Notes: generated from the sequence alone by a model not told the origin. Shown: positions 18,455-27,649, numbered from the stretch's first letter. The stretch is 64,000 nucleotides of DNA from JBBPYC01 sp038200275 (GCA_038200275.1 JBBPYC010000059.1:112368-176367), one strand, 5' to 3'. Translations and numbers: made by a program.

Positions 18455-19009
18455 ATGACCCAACAACCACAGCAATCCGCCCAACTCCTTACCCACTTCG
18501 ACGCGCAAGGCCAGGCGCACATGGTCGACGTTGCGGCCAAGCCGGCCACGCACCGGGTCGCCAAAGCGCGCGGCCACATCGCGATGCAGCCCGCCACGCT
18601 TGCGCTGATCGAAGCCGGCACCGCCAAGAAAGGCGACGTGCTCGGCATCGCGCGCATTGCGGGCATCCAGGGCGCCAAGAAAACCAGCGAGCTGATCCCG
18701 CTGTGCCACCCGCTGGCGATCACACGGGTGGCGGTCGACCTCGAAATCAGCCGCAGCTTGGCGCTGCATGCATCGGGCGGCGACGCCGCAGCGTGCGGCG
18801 TCGTCTGCACCGCCACAGTGGAAACCGTCGGCCCGACCGGCGTCGAAATGGAAGCCCTGACCGCCGTGCAAATCGCGCTGCTGACCATCTACGACATGTG
18901 CAAGGCGGTGGACCGCGGCATGACGATCGGCAATGTGCACGTGCTGGAAAAGCATGGCGGCAAGTCGGGCAGCTACCGGGCGGGGTCGGACGCCGCTGCC
19001 GCGGGCTGA
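18455..19009 (+). CDS. moaC: Cyclic pyranopterin monophosphate synthase
   Basis: The protein has 184 residues from the ATG at 18455, supported by GGAG eight bases upstream. The signatures MVDVAAKPATHRVAKARG, SELIPLCHPLAI and EMEALTAVQIALLTIYDMCK are diagnostic. It acts after MoaA in molybdenum cofactor synthesis, the cofactor that a sulfite dehydrogenase would need. Its last 37 bases overlap the end of the convergent ligase gene. Confidence 0.97.
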   Translation: MTQQPQQSAQLLTHFDAQGQAHMVDVAAKPATHRVAKARGHIAMQPATLALIEAGTAKKGDVLGIARIAGIQGAKKTSELIPLCHPLAITRVAVDLEISRSLALHASGGDAAACGVVCTATVETVGPTGVEMEALTAVQIALLTIYDMCKAVDRGMTIGNVHVLEKHGGKSGSYRAGSDAAAAG

Positions 19010-20844
19010 TCGGTTCGCGCGGCCCACGCCGCTTCATCCGTCGGGAACGCCGCCTTGAACCGCGTTTGATAGCACCGCACCTCGTCCTCGCGCCCAAGCA
19101 ACCGTGCACTGTCGATCAGCCGCTCGATCACGCGCGGCTCGGGGGAGAAGTGCAGCATCTGCTCGGCCATCGCATGTTGCTCGGCCGCGTTGGCCGGCGT
19201 CAACGGGGTGATCGTGAGCCGCGCAAACTCAATCGGGTTGGGGTGCAGCGTGGCGGCCTGCGCCAGGGCTTCGATCGGGTTCGCGCGCAGCGCGGGTGTG
19301 CGCTGCTCGGGCGGCAAATAGATCTGGCGCACGCGGCTGTAGTCGTAGGCGGCCAAGCCGCACATTGCTATTATCGTGATAGCAGAAAATGATTGAAGGA
19401 TGGGCGCCCCAGCCGATTTTGATTGTATTGATGGTGCCCCGACCGACAGCGGGCGTGGCGCCCACCAGAGCACCCCGAGTGCGAGCCCGCAGGCCATCTG
19501 AAACGGTCCGTACCACAGTGGGTATTCCAGCAAGCTGTGCACGCCGATCACGGCCAGCAGCCCCCAGGCAAACTGGCGCGCCGCATCAATCTCGCGCCAC
19601 GGCCGTGCGCGCAGCACGAGCACCACCACCAGGCCGCAGACGGCCAACGCCACCGGCAGACCCAACTCCACCGCCAGCTGCAGTGGCAGGTTGTGTGCGT
19701 TGTCCAGGATGTCACAAAAGCGTGGGCCACCGTACAGGTGGATGAAGTGCGCGTAGTCGAGCTCGTTCAGGCCCCACCCCAGCCACGGCTTCAAAGCGAT
19801 CAGCTCAAGCACGTTGCTCCAGAGCACCATCCGGCTCGCGCAAGGCTGCGCGCCGTGGGCGAGCCGCGCAAACGGCCCGTACTGGTTCGGATCCAGCCCG
19901 GCCAGCGTCGGCAGCAGCAAGGCGCCGGCGGCGTAAGCAATCAGCGCAGGCAGCAACACGCTGCGACCGCCAAGCCAGCGCGTTGCAGGGCCCGACGCTG
20001 CACCGCTGCGCCGCCGCTGCCGATGCCACCACCACCCCAGCGCCCCGATCATCAGCAACTGCACGAATCCGGTGCGCGAGGCGGTGGCCGCATTGCCGAG
20101 CGCCAGCAGCAGCGCCGCGGGTACGGCGAGCCGGTGTCCGACATCACCAACGGAGTTCCCCGATGCGATGGATGTGGTGGTCAGTTCAACCGATGTCTGC
20201 GTCGGCGACGGTGACGTGTGTGGGGCAGCTTTGCGGTCGCGTTGCCGTTTGCCGTGCGATGTCAGACGCGCTGAAGCGCGGTCGGCAGACATCACCAGCA
20301 ACCACCACAGCGCCACCAGGCCGATGTTCAGCAACGACGCCAGCTGATTGCGCTGCCGCAGATTGCCGAACGCTTCGCCCACCGGCGCAATGTTCAGCCA
20401 CGGGAAAAAGCCAGCCGCGCCGCCAAAGTACTGCAGCAGCCCGATCACACTGCTGAGCAGCGCCGCGATCAGCAGCGCCCATGCAATGGCGGCCCAAAAA
20501 CGCGGCTGCCGCCCGATGCCCGCGCAGATCGCGACAGCCAATGCAGCGCCCAGCCACGGCAGGCTTTCCCGCAAGTCGCCCCACCAATGCACGGCCGTGC
20601 CCCAGGCCGCCAGCCCCATCGCCGCGCTTGCCATAGCCAACGCCAACGAACCATACCGATGCGGCGCTGCAAACAGCGCGAGCACACCGCAGCAAAGCCA
20701 GGCGAACAGCAGCGGCTGCACCGCCGCGCTCGGGCCGGCGGCGAACGGGTTCAGCCAGGGCAGCGCAATGACCAAGCCGACCGTCAAGCCGGCCACGAGC
20801 GGGGCCATTGGGTCTGGCAGGCGGGTGGAGGCAGCAGCAATCAT
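18973..20844 (-). CDS. O-antigen ligase / PglL-type O-oligosaccharyltransferase family membrane protein
   Basis: The protein has 623 residues from the ATG at 20844; a TTG lies six codons upstream. It has about 10-12 membrane helices. EAFGNLRQRNQLASLLNIGL is the PglL_A-type segment. SRMVLWSNVLELIALKPWLG to HNLPLQLAVELGLPVAL is the Wzy_C core with its periplasmic loop. A C-terminal tail of about 100 residues ends in YQTRFKAAFPTDEAAWA. Such proteins transfer lipid-linked glycans to pilins or lipid A, or polymerise O-antigen. The substrate cannot be told from sequence, and no glycan cluster is nearby. The segment around 19363-19440 (SIQSKSAGAPILQSFSAITI) looks like inserted filler. Confidence 0.82.
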   Translation of the reverse strand: MIAAASTRLPDPMAPLVAGLTVGLVIALPWLNPFAAGPSAAVQPLLFAWLCCGVLALFAAPHRYGSLALAMASAAMGLAAWGTAVHWWGDLRESLPWLGAALAVAICAGIGRQPRFWAAIAWALLIAALLSSVIGLLQYFGGAAGFFPWLNIAPVGEAFGNLRQRNQLASLLNIGLVALWWLLVMSADRASARLTSHGKRQRDRKAAPHTSPSPTQTSVELTTTSIASGNSVGDVGHRLAVPAALLLALGNAATASRTGFVQLLMIGALGWWWHRQRRRSGAASGPATRWLGGRSVLLPALIAYAAGALLLPTLAGLDPNQYGPFARLAHGAQPCASRMVLWSNVLELIALKPWLGWGLNELDYAHFIHLYGGPRFCDILDNAHNLPLQLAVELGLPVALAVCGLVVVLVLRARPWREIDAARQFAWGLLAVIGVHSLLEYPLWYGPFQMACGLALGVLWWAPRPLSVGAPSIQSKSAGAPILQSFSAITIIAMCGLAAYDYSRVRQIYLPPEQRTPALRANPIEALAQAATLHPNPIEFARLTITPLTPANAAEQHAMAEQMLHFSPEPRVIERLIDSARLLGREDEVRCYQTRFKAAFPTDEAAWAARTDQPAAAASDPAR

Positions 20845-21022
20845 CGAACGGGAATGGAGCAAGCTGTTTCTCTAGCGAATGGGCAGAGGCAAGGCTTGCG
20901 AGTTTCGCCGCTCTCGAATCGGCCAAAAACATCGGGGCGCCCGTGCACACCGCGCTGGAATTGCGCGCCAGTTCATTTCAAAACCAAGCCGTTCGAGCGC
21001 GTGCCCGCCAACTCGGCAACGC

Positions 21023-21358
21023 TCAATACTGCGTGATCGGCAAGCCGACGCGCAAACCATCGAGATTGCTGGTCAGCGGTATCTGGCAACTCAGTCGGCT
21101 GCCGGGTTCCCGCGGCGCTGCAGCGAAGTCGAGCATCTCGGACTCTTCGCTGGTGATCGGCGGCAACAGGCCAAGCCATGCTGGTTCGATCAGTACATGG
21201 CAAGTCGCACAAGTCAGCATGCCGCCGCAGTCGGCTTTGACACCGTCGATGTCGGCGTCGACGGCCGCCTGCATCAGGCTCATGCCGGGCTTTGCCTGAA
21301 CGGCTTGCTCGTGCGGCTGCGCATCGGAACCCTGGGAAATGAAGTGAATCGTGATCAT
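21023..21358 (-). CDS. [2Fe-2S] ferredoxin, adrenodoxin type
   Basis: The protein has 111 residues and starts MITIHFISQ. Cluster ligands are ADCGGMLTCATC (C-x5-C-x2-C) and a fourth Cys at RLSCQI. The spacing fits vertebrate/putidaredoxin-type ferredoxins rather than Rieske or plant types. Such ferredoxins feed P450s and some Rieske oxygenases, for example dicamba demethylase. The ATG overlaps the stop of the ligase gene upstream, so it is translated as the last gene of the operon. Confidence 0.88.
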   Translation of the reverse strand: MITIHFISQGSDAQPHEQAVQAKPGMSLMQAAVDADIDGVKADCGGMLTCATCHVLIEPAWLGLLPPITSEESEMLDFAAAPREPGSRLSCQIPLTSNLDGLRVGLPITQY

Positions 21359-22836
21359 CAGGTGCGGCCGAAATACTCTCGGCATTCAAATTCGTGCTGG
21401 TCTTCGGCTGCGGCGTGGCGCTGCAGTTCCGAGCGTTTGATTTGCTCGAAATAGTCGATGAACGCAGGGCCGAACGCGTCACGCAACACGTGGCTTTGCT
21501 TCATTGCGTTCAATGCATCGCCAAGATTGGCGGGCAATCTTGCGGCATCGGCGCCGTACGGGTTTTCGGTGGCTTTCGGCGCAGACAGCTTGCGTTCGAT
21601 GCCGTCCAGGCCGGCGTGGATTTGCGACGCGATGTAGAGATACGGGTTGGCAGCTGATTCGCCCAGCCGGTTTTCGATGCGCGTGCCGTCGTCGCCGCAG
21701 TCCCCGATCACGCGCAGCATGGCGCCGCGGTTGTCGCGGCCCCAAAGCACCGCCTGGGGCGACAACGCGTTCGGCCGAAACCGACCATAGCCGTTGATGG
21801 TCGGCGTGCAGAACACGGTCATCGCGCGGGCATGTTCGAGCAGGCCGGCCAGGTAATGCTCGCCAAACTCAGACAACATATGGGCCGCATCGAGCGCGGT
21901 GCTGCCAGCAGCAGGCGCGTCGCGTCGGAACGCGTTGCGGCCGTCCTGCAAGTCGATCAACGACTGATGCAGATGCCAGCCGCTTGACATCACGTTCGGA
22001 AACGGCGGCCGGCACATGAACGTTGCGTGGTAGCCCGCGCGGCGCAGCGCCATCTTCACCCCGTTTCGGAACAGCACCATCTGGTCGGCCGCCGTCAGCG
22101 CATCGGTCGCGTCGAACACCGCTTCGACCTGGCTCGGCCCCATCTCGATTTCGAGCGACTGCAGTGGCAGGCCCAACCCTTGCGAGGTGCGTTGGACGGT
22201 GCGAAGGGCGTCTTCGGCCTGGTCGAAATGGGACTCGGCCAGCAGGTGATGGCCCGGATGGATCATGCTGACTACGGGCGGCTCCGCCGGCCACGCAGCG
22301 CGTCGCGGATCGAGCGCGGCGGCCGTGGATTCGACCCGGTAGATGTGGAATTCAACCTCCAAGCCGCAGCGCAGGCCGAAGCCGGCCGCCTGCAGCCGTT
22401 GCAACGCCCGCTGCAGCACGCGGCGCGTGTCGAGCTCGACCGGCTGCCCATTGCAGAACCACGGCTGCGCACGCATCCAGCCCGTGCCATCGGTCCAGGG
22501 CAGCGCGACGAAACTCTGCGGGTCGGGCAACAGCATCAGGTTGTTGGCTTGGCCGAACCCCGGCAACGCATCGGTGCCGTCGGGTTCGAACACGCGATAC
22601 GCGGTGCGATCCGAGGTGTCTTTCAGCATCAACGTGCTGACCATGCCGATGCCTTCGCGCAGCGCACGCTCGACCGCGGACGCGACCAACGTCTTGCCGC
22701 GGGTCGCGCCATGCAGATCGCACCAGACGATGCGCACCAGCTCGATGCCGCCGTTGCGGATCGCGCCGAGTGTCGTCTGCAGGGCCTGCTCGCGCGCCTC
22801 GTCGTGCACGCCGCATCGCTCGGCGAAACACGTCAT
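21358..22836 (-). CDS. Glutamine synthetase-like gamma-glutamyl ligase
   Basis: The protein has 492 residues from the ATG at 22836, which overlaps the oxygenase stop (ATGA). The glutamine synthetase catalytic domain is seen in GLEVEFHIYR, SSGWHLHQSL, GRDNRGAMLRVIG and GTRIENRLGESAANPYLYIA. The short N-terminal beta-grasp (GGIELVRIVWCDLHGATRGK) is the divergent form of GlnA-III/PuuA-like and TdnQ-like enzymes, not of housekeeping GlnA. Relatives ligate glutamate to amines such as putrescine, aniline or isopropylamine. The link with a Rieske oxygenase suggests activation of an amine substrate. The amine itself is unknown. Confidence 0.85.
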   Translation of the reverse strand: MTCFAERCGVHDEAREQALQTTLGAIRNGGIELVRIVWCDLHGATRGKTLVASAVERALREGIGMVSTLMLKDTSDRTAYRVFEPDGTDALPGFGQANNLMLLPDPQSFVALPWTDGTGWMRAQPWFCNGQPVELDTRRVLQRALQRLQAAGFGLRCGLEVEFHIYRVESTAAALDPRRAAWPAEPPVVSMIHPGHHLLAESHFDQAEDALRTVQRTSQGLGLPLQSLEIEMGPSQVEAVFDATDALTAADQMVLFRNGVKMALRRAGYHATFMCRPPFPNVMSSGWHLHQSLIDLQDGRNAFRRDAPAAGSTALDAAHMLSEFGEHYLAGLLEHARAMTVFCTPTINGYGRFRPNALSPQAVLWGRDNRGAMLRVIGDCGDDGTRIENRLGESAANPYLYIASQIHAGLDGIERKLSAPKATENPYGADAARLPANLGDALNAMKQSHVLRDAFGPAFIDYFEQIKRSELQRHAAAEDQHEFECREYFGRT

Positions 22837-24227
22837 GCGGATGCTGCGGTCGATGGCTCGTGCGACGGGCGCTGCACGGCCCACGGCGCGCCGTCGATCC
22901 GTGTCTGCACCTGCTGCAGCCACCAGGTGCTCCAGGTGCCGGCAGGCGCCACGCCGTCCACCGTGTCGGGCCCGTGCATCTGTGCGGCCAGCGCGGGATC
23001 AGCGACGCCCGGTGCGGTACCGCCCGCCTGCACCGACTCGATCGCTTTCAGCAGCATCCGGCGATTGGCCATGATGACCTTGTCGCTGGTGCCCAGGTGT
23101 TCGCGCGTGCGGTCCTGGATCGCGCCCATGCTCTCCACCGCCCATTGATCGTGCACGTTGATGTCTTCTTCGCCCATGCCGAGGAACGTGCTGGTGCGCT
23201 GTTCTTCCGCATTGAAGCCCCAATCGTTTGCGCGGCCGGACTTCGGGATGTAGAGCGGCGGCGGGATGAATTGCGTGCGCTGATTGCGCATTGCGGTGCG
23301 ATCGACGGGCTGCGCGAAGCTCGTGAAAAACGCATACCAGTAGGTGTGCGTGTCGTCGACCGGCACATGCATCTGCGTGATCGTCAGCGTCTCGGACAGC
23401 GGGATCACGAACGTACTCGGGAAGATTTCCTGCGTGATGCGCACATGGGTCAGCGCGTCGGTCATCGGACGCAGCGCGGTCAGCTTGAGGCCCCACGGCG
23501 TCGGCTCGAAGCTGATGTCCGGGCGATGAAACTCCCGCATGATCCGCGTCATCGGCCACCGCTCGCCGTCGACCTTGCCGACGCTCGCGCTGCGAAATTG
23601 CTTGCCAGCCGCGTTGCCGCCGATCTCGTCCAGCGGCGCATCGTTCAGGAACCGATGCAGGAAAGAAGGATGCGCCGGATCGATGCCGACTTCGAACGCC
23701 TGCAGCCAGTTGCAATGCCACATGCCCTTGAACGCAAACGTGTGCGTCGCCGGCGCATCGAAGCAGTCGAAGCTCGGGAACGGTGGCTCCTTGCCCAGCT
23801 CACCGAGCCACGCGAACAAGACGCCGCTGCGCTCGATCACCGGGTAGTGGCGCTGGCGAACCCGTTCGCACAACTTGCTGCCGACCGGCTCGGCGGGGGT
23901 TTCCATGCAACGTCCCTCGGCGTCGAACTTCCAGCCGTGAAACGGACAGCGCAGGCCGTCGCCCTCATGCCGGCCGAACGACAGGTCGGCGCCGCGGTGC
24001 GGACAGTCGCGGTCGAGCAGACCCCAGCGGCCTTGTGCATCGCGGAACAACACCAGGTCCTGCCCGAGCAGCCGCACGGCCTTGACCGGGCGCTGCGCCA
24101 TCGACGGCACCAGAACCGGATCGAACTCATCGGCCAACGCAGCCGGTTGCCAATAACTTCGCAGCACGGCGCCGCAGGCGGTTCCGGGCCCGGCGCGGGT
24201 CAGCAGTTCATTTTGTTGTGCATTCAT
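22833..24227 (-). CDS. Rieske [2Fe-2S] aromatic/amine oxygenase, catalytic subunit
   Basis: The protein has 464 residues. The Rieske domain has CPHRGAD and CPFHGWKF (C-x-H ... C-x2-H), roughly residues 75-97. The mononuclear iron region NWLQAFEVGIDPAHPSFLHR carries Asp and two His. The arrangement resembles phthalate 4,5-dioxygenase and O/N-demethylases, which work without a small subunit. None is encoded here. Electrons probably come from the ferredoxin at 21023. No dedicated reductase is present, so a housekeeping reductase would be needed. It follows a solute-receptor gene on the same strand. Confidence 0.88.
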   Translation of the reverse strand: MNAQQNELLTRAGPGTACGAVLRSYWQPAALADEFDPVLVPSMAQRPVKAVRLLGQDLVLFRDAQGRWGLLDRDCPHRGADLSFGRHEGDGLRCPFHGWKFDAEGRCMETPAEPVGSKLCERVRQRHYPVIERSGVLFAWLGELGKEPPFPSFDCFDAPATHTFAFKGMWHCNWLQAFEVGIDPAHPSFLHRFLNDAPLDEIGGNAAGKQFRSASVGKVDGERWPMTRIMREFHRPDISFEPTPWGLKLTALRPMTDALTHVRITQEIFPSTFVIPLSETLTITQMHVPVDDTHTYWYAFFTSFAQPVDRTAMRNQRTQFIPPPLYIPKSGRANDWGFNAEEQRTSTFLGMGEEDINVHDQWAVESMGAIQDRTREHLGTSDKVIMANRRMLLKAIESVQAGGTAPGVADPALAAQMHGPDTVDGVAPAGTWSTWWLQQVQTRIDGAPWAVQRPSHEPSTAASA

Positions 24228-24449
24228 CGCGGGTCTGCCTCGGCAAATGATGGAAGGCGGGGTGACGGACGATGCGGCGGCACGACCCGATCCGAAGCCC
24301 CGGAATCAACGGCATGAGACCGTCCGCACGGCAGTCGTCCCCGTGTGGATTTAGGCAGGCATGGTCTGCGCCACCAGTCAACCTCGCCCCTTCAACGCAT
24401 CGCGCATTCGAAATGCTTCGTCAGCTCGAACACGTTGCAGCTTGCGCCG

Positions 24450-25349
24450 TTATTCAGCCGGCTTGTCTGACAGCGCTTTGAGGTTTGCCTGCAGCTCGGC
24501 GCTCATCGGCACGTTCAGATTGACGCCCTTCAGTGGAATCGGCGACTGGAACCATTTTTTATACAGCTTGTCGAACTCGCCGCTCTTGATGAGCGCGGCA
24601 ATCGTTGTGTCCACCAGTGCCTTGAACGCGGGGTCGTCCCGACGCAACATGATGGCGTAGGGTTCCACTTGAAGCGCTTCGCCGACCACTGCCAGATCGC
24701 CCGGGTTGGCAGCATTCGCCTTGAGACCGTAGAGCAGGATGTCGTCCATCGCAAAGGCGTCGGCGCGCCCGCTCGACACGAGCAGCGCCGCCTCGTTATG
24801 GTCTCTGGCCGAAATCAGATCGATGTTGAGATCCTTGTCCCGGTTGACTTGGCGCATCACCAGCAAATTGGTGGTTCCGGTGGTGGAGACCACCTTCTTC
24901 CCTTTCAAGTCGGCCAGCCCTTTGATGGGGGACCCGGCCTTCACCATGAAGCGCGTGCCGGTGTAGAAGTAGTTGGTTGCAAACGCAACTTCCTTGCCGC
25001 GCTCGACGTTGTTGGTGGTCGATCCGCACTCGATATCGATGGTGCCGTTTTGCAGCAGCGGCATCCGGTTTTGTGAGGTGACGGCTTGCGTTTTCACCTG
25101 CAGATTGCTGCGCCCGGTGGCCTTTTTCACCTCGTCCACGACACGGTTGCAAATCTCCCAGCCAAAGCCCACGGGTTTGAGGCCATCGCCGAGATAAGAA
25201 AACGGGATCGAGGTCTCACGATAGCCAATCGTGATGGCGTCGGATGCCTTGACTTTTTCAAGCGTCCCGGACGCCGGCTGCGCGTGAGCGGAGAACAGAC
25301 AGGAAGTGCACAACAACGCGGTCGCCGAGATGGATGAAGAAAGATTCAT
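24450..25349 (-). CDS. Amino-acid ABC transporter substrate-binding protein (GltI type)
   Basis: The protein has 299 residues from the ATG at 25349. A signal peptide ends at SAHAQ. The body has IGYRETSIPFSYLGDG, RMPLLQNGTIDIECGSTTN, KVVSTTGTTNLLVMRQ and YKKWFQSPIP, as in glutamate/aspartate receptors. No permease or ATPase gene is adjacent. It lies 222 bases upstream of the Rieske-ligase-ferredoxin genes on the same strand, so it may deliver their substrate or a gamma-glutamyl-like compound. Confidence 0.88.
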   Translation of the reverse strand: MNLSSSISATALLCTSCLFSAHAQPASGTLEKVKASDAITIGYRETSIPFSYLGDGLKPVGFGWEICNRVVDEVKKATGRSNLQVKTQAVTSQNRMPLLQNGTIDIECGSTTNNVERGKEVAFATNYFYTGTRFMVKAGSPIKGLADLKGKKVVSTTGTTNLLVMRQVNRDKDLNIDLISARDHNEAALLVSSGRADAFAMDDILLYGLKANAANPGDLAVVGEALQVEPYAIMLRRDDPAFKALVDTTIAALIKSGEFDKLYKKWFQSPIPLKGVNLNVPMSAELQANLKALSDKPAE

Positions 25350-25567
25350 GGGCCGAAACCTTTGATTCAGATGGGTGGGTGAACAAGAACTGGCAAACCT
25401 GGAGATCTCGCATCCAAAAGGTGGATCAAGACCCAGCATCGTTTCATAAAGTGGTTTTTATGAAACCGCAGGCTAACAGCAGCCCAGCCGCGCGACAAGG
25501 CTTACGCCCAAGGATTGCGTCGTCGATACGGTTCGGCTCCCGCACTTGCAAGGCTTGACAGTGGTCT

Positions 25568-25694
25568 TCACACGTTCAAGTACACCGGCGGCTCGGCCGT
25601 CAGCCCGCGTTTGAATCCGTGCGCTTTCGCACCGACCAGGACCTCTTCCGGGCCCGCTGCAACGCCAACCAGCGCCTGCGTCGCCACGTCCTCA
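25568..25694 (-). pseudogene. 3' remnant of a short-chain dehydrogenase
   Basis: In a different frame from the DctP remnant, the minus strand reads PEDVATQALVGVAAGPEEVL and then AKAHGFKRGLTAEPPVYL before a TGA. This is the typical C-terminal helix and tail of an SDR. The rest of the gene is absent, because the frame abuts the start fragment of a TRAP receptor. I read it as one side of a deletion junction near 25694. The next 200 bases downstream (25350-25567) hold nothing I can support. Confidence 0.55.
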
Positions 25695-25871
25695 GGCGTT
25701 TTCGACCGCGGAGATGAAGATGTCATCGAACGTCTTGACCCACGGAAATGCAGGCGGATGGCCGGCCACGGCGGTCAGCTTGATGACCTGCTGGGCCGAA
25801 GCGGGCAGTGCGGCGAACGTGGCCGCGGCAGCAAGCGCAGCGGTGGCGATCAAGGTGCGGCGAAGCATCAT
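25692..25871 (-). pseudogene. Truncated TRAP transporter receptor (DctP) N-terminus
   Basis: After a good ribosome site (CAGGAG) comes a signal peptide (RRTLIATAALAAAATFAALP to ASAQQ). Next is VIKLTAVAGHPPAFPWVKTF, the start of a TRAP-type DctP receptor, which normally has about 330 residues. It ends after only about 60 codons. What follows is an SDR tail in another frame, so the rest of the receptor and any TRAP membrane genes are gone. Confidence 0.7.
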
Positions 25872-26648
25872 GGGGCACTCCTGGTTTTGGTGGGGAGAAG
25901 CGGTGCGCCGGCTGGCGCGGGAAAGCATGACGGCGCGGATGCCGCTTTCCATGAAGCGAAGCAGCATGGCGTGCGCGGCGGGGTCGTTGGCCCGGGCCTG
26001 GCCGCACGACAGCCGCTCAATGCGCGCATCGCTCATGTGGTTGACCAACGCGCCAAGGGTGAACTGATGGCACCAGACCACGTCGGTCCGCGCGGCACCG
26101 GGCAGCGCTTCGACCAGTGCGTCGATGAATGCATGCGCCATCGGGTCGAAATGGTCGGTCAGCACCTGGTCCGTCTCGGGCCAGTGCAGCAGCAATTCGC
26201 GCGCGACCAGCAGCGCATGGAACTCGCCTTCGGGGCTTGCGCGCATCCGCAGCACCGGCTTGACAAACGCTTGCACGATCAGCTTCAATCGTCCCGCGCG
26301 CAGCGGCGTGGTGGCTGCCAAGTGCAGTGCTGCCAGTCGTTCGTCGATCGTGCGGCTCCAGGCCGCGAAGATCGCCTGGAACAGCGCCTGCTTCGGCCCC
26401 AAGTAGTAGCCGACCAGCGCGAGCGGCACGTCGACTTCGTCGGCGATCTGGCGGATCGACACCGCGTCGTAGCCATGCAGCGCAAACAGCTTTTCGGCCG
26501 CCAGCAAGATGCTGCGCCGACGATCCCGCACCCCCGGATCGGTAACGCGGGGTGCAGTGGTCGGTGAGCCGAGCGTCTGTTGGCGGGATTGAACGTTTGT
26601 ACAAAAGCGCTGTGCACCCGTACAAACACATGGCCGCACAGGCGACAT
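25692..26648 (-). CDS. TetR-family regulator, open frame running into a truncated DctP
   Basis: From the ATG at 26648 (MSPVRPCV) the TetR DNA-binding domain is clear: RRSILLAAEKLFALHGYDAV then SIRQIADEVDVPLALVGYYL. A helical ligand domain runs to about IRAVMLSRASRR. No stop codon separates it from the DctP start at 25871. The reading frame therefore continues through the DctP signal peptide to 25692, an odd fusion of a cytoplasmic regulator to a secretory signal. The functional regulator probably ended near 25880 before 3' damage, or the product is inactive. It starts 68 bases after the LysR gene. Confidence 0.75.
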   Translation of the reverse strand: MSPVRPCVCTGAQRFCTNVQSRQQTLGSPTTAPRVTDPGVRDRRRSILLAAEKLFALHGYDAVSIRQIADEVDVPLALVGYYLGPKQALFQAIFAAWSRTIDERLAALHLAATTPLRAGRLKLIVQAFVKPVLRMRASPEGEFHALLVARELLLHWPETDQVLTDHFDPMAHAFIDALVEALPGAARTDVVWCHQFTLGALVNHMSDARIERLSCGQARANDPAAHAMLLRFMESGIRAVMLSRASRRTASPHQNQECPMMLRRTLIATAALAAAATFAALPASAQQVIKLTAVAGHPPAFPWVKTFDDIFISAVENA

Positions 26649-26716
26649 CGATGCCCGACCACACACTTTGCGCTCGCCCACACAACGCAACGACGCGGTG
26701 CGTCGACCTATGGTCT

Positions 26717-27649
26717 TCAACGCGGCGGGCGGGTTCGGCCTGCTTTCGATTTGCTGTGGACGTGGGGACCCGCTGCTGGTGGAAAGCACGCCTTGATCGC
26801 ATCGGTCAACGCCTGCCGGCTGTGCTGGCGCCGCTCGAGGATGCCGACCCGGCGCTTCACATCGACCTGCGGCAACGGCACCAGCCGCAGCGACTTGTCG
26901 CGCGCCCACTGCACGTGCGCCAGCTGCGGCACGATCGACACGCCAAAGCCTTGGCGTACCAGCGCGATGATCGCTTCGACCGAATTGAGTTCCATGCCTT
27001 CGCGCGCGGTGACGCCGGCTTGGTCGAGCGCCTGTGCCACCAGATGCCCAGTCCAGGCCTGTCGGTCGAAGCGCAAGAACGGGCATTCGGCAAGCATCTG
27101 ATGCGGATCGGCCGGCAGGGCGAAGTGTGGTCGACGCGGCACGATCAGCACCATCGGCTCGTCGTACAGCGCGGTCCACGTCAGATGCGACACCAGCGGC
27201 ATGGGCGGCTGCGTGACGATCGCGGCATCGAGCTCGCCGCGTTCGACCCGCTGCGCGAAATCGGCTGAGAGCCCAGCGAGCAGCTTGACTTCGAGCAGCG
27301 GGTGCTCGCGCATCAGCATGAGGAGCCCGTCGGCGAACGCGCCCATCAGCGCCGATACCAACGCACCCATCACGAGCTTGCCAGCCAGCCGTTCGCCGTC
27401 TGCGCGCGCAGCCAGAGCTTCGTAACGCGCGACCAGATCGGTCACCGGTGCAACCAGTTCGCGGCCGGCCGTGTTGAACACGACCGCCCGTGCGCTGCGA
27501 TCGAACAGCGGCTGGCGCAGTTCGTCTTCGAGCGCACGAATCTGCAGCCCCACGGCAGCGGCTGTAAGGCCGATTTGCTTGCCCGCTGCCGCAAAGCTGC
27601 CGCACTGCGCCACGCTCAGAAACGTCTTGAGTGTTCGAATCGACGGCAT
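26717..27649 (-). CDS. LysR-family transcriptional regulator
   Basis: The protein has 310 residues from the ATG at 27649 (MPSIRTLKTFLSVAQCGSFA). The winged helix-turn-helix is FAAAGKQIGLTAAAVGLQIR then ALEDELRQPLF. The effector domain has the periplasmic-binding fold, with GVSIVPQLAHV near its end. It is divergent from the sdhB-like gene across a 148-base gap, the usual place for LysR control. It is therefore the best candidate regulator of the 27.8-41.7 kb catabolic genes. Confidence 0.9.
   Translation of the reverse strand: MPSIRTLKTFLSVAQCGSFAAAGKQIGLTAAAVGLQIRALEDELRQPLFDRSARAVVFNTAGRELVAPVTDLVARYEALAARADGERLAGKLVMGALVSALMGAFADGLLMLMREHPLLEVKLLAGLSADFAQRVERGELDAAIVTQPPMPLVSHLTWTALYDEPMVLIVPRRPHFALPADPHQMLAECPFLRFDRQAWTGHLVAQALDQAGVTAREGMELNSVEAIIALVRQGFGVSIVPQLAHVQWARDKSLRLVPLPQVDVKRRVGILERRQHSRQALTDAIKACFPPAAGPHVHSKSKAGRTRPPR

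Noticed and set aside
22770..24317. A 515-codon plus-strand frame opposite the Rieske oxygenase and the ligase start
   Set aside because: Arg/His-rich shadow. The minus-strand genes have complete cofactor motifs and coupled overlaps.
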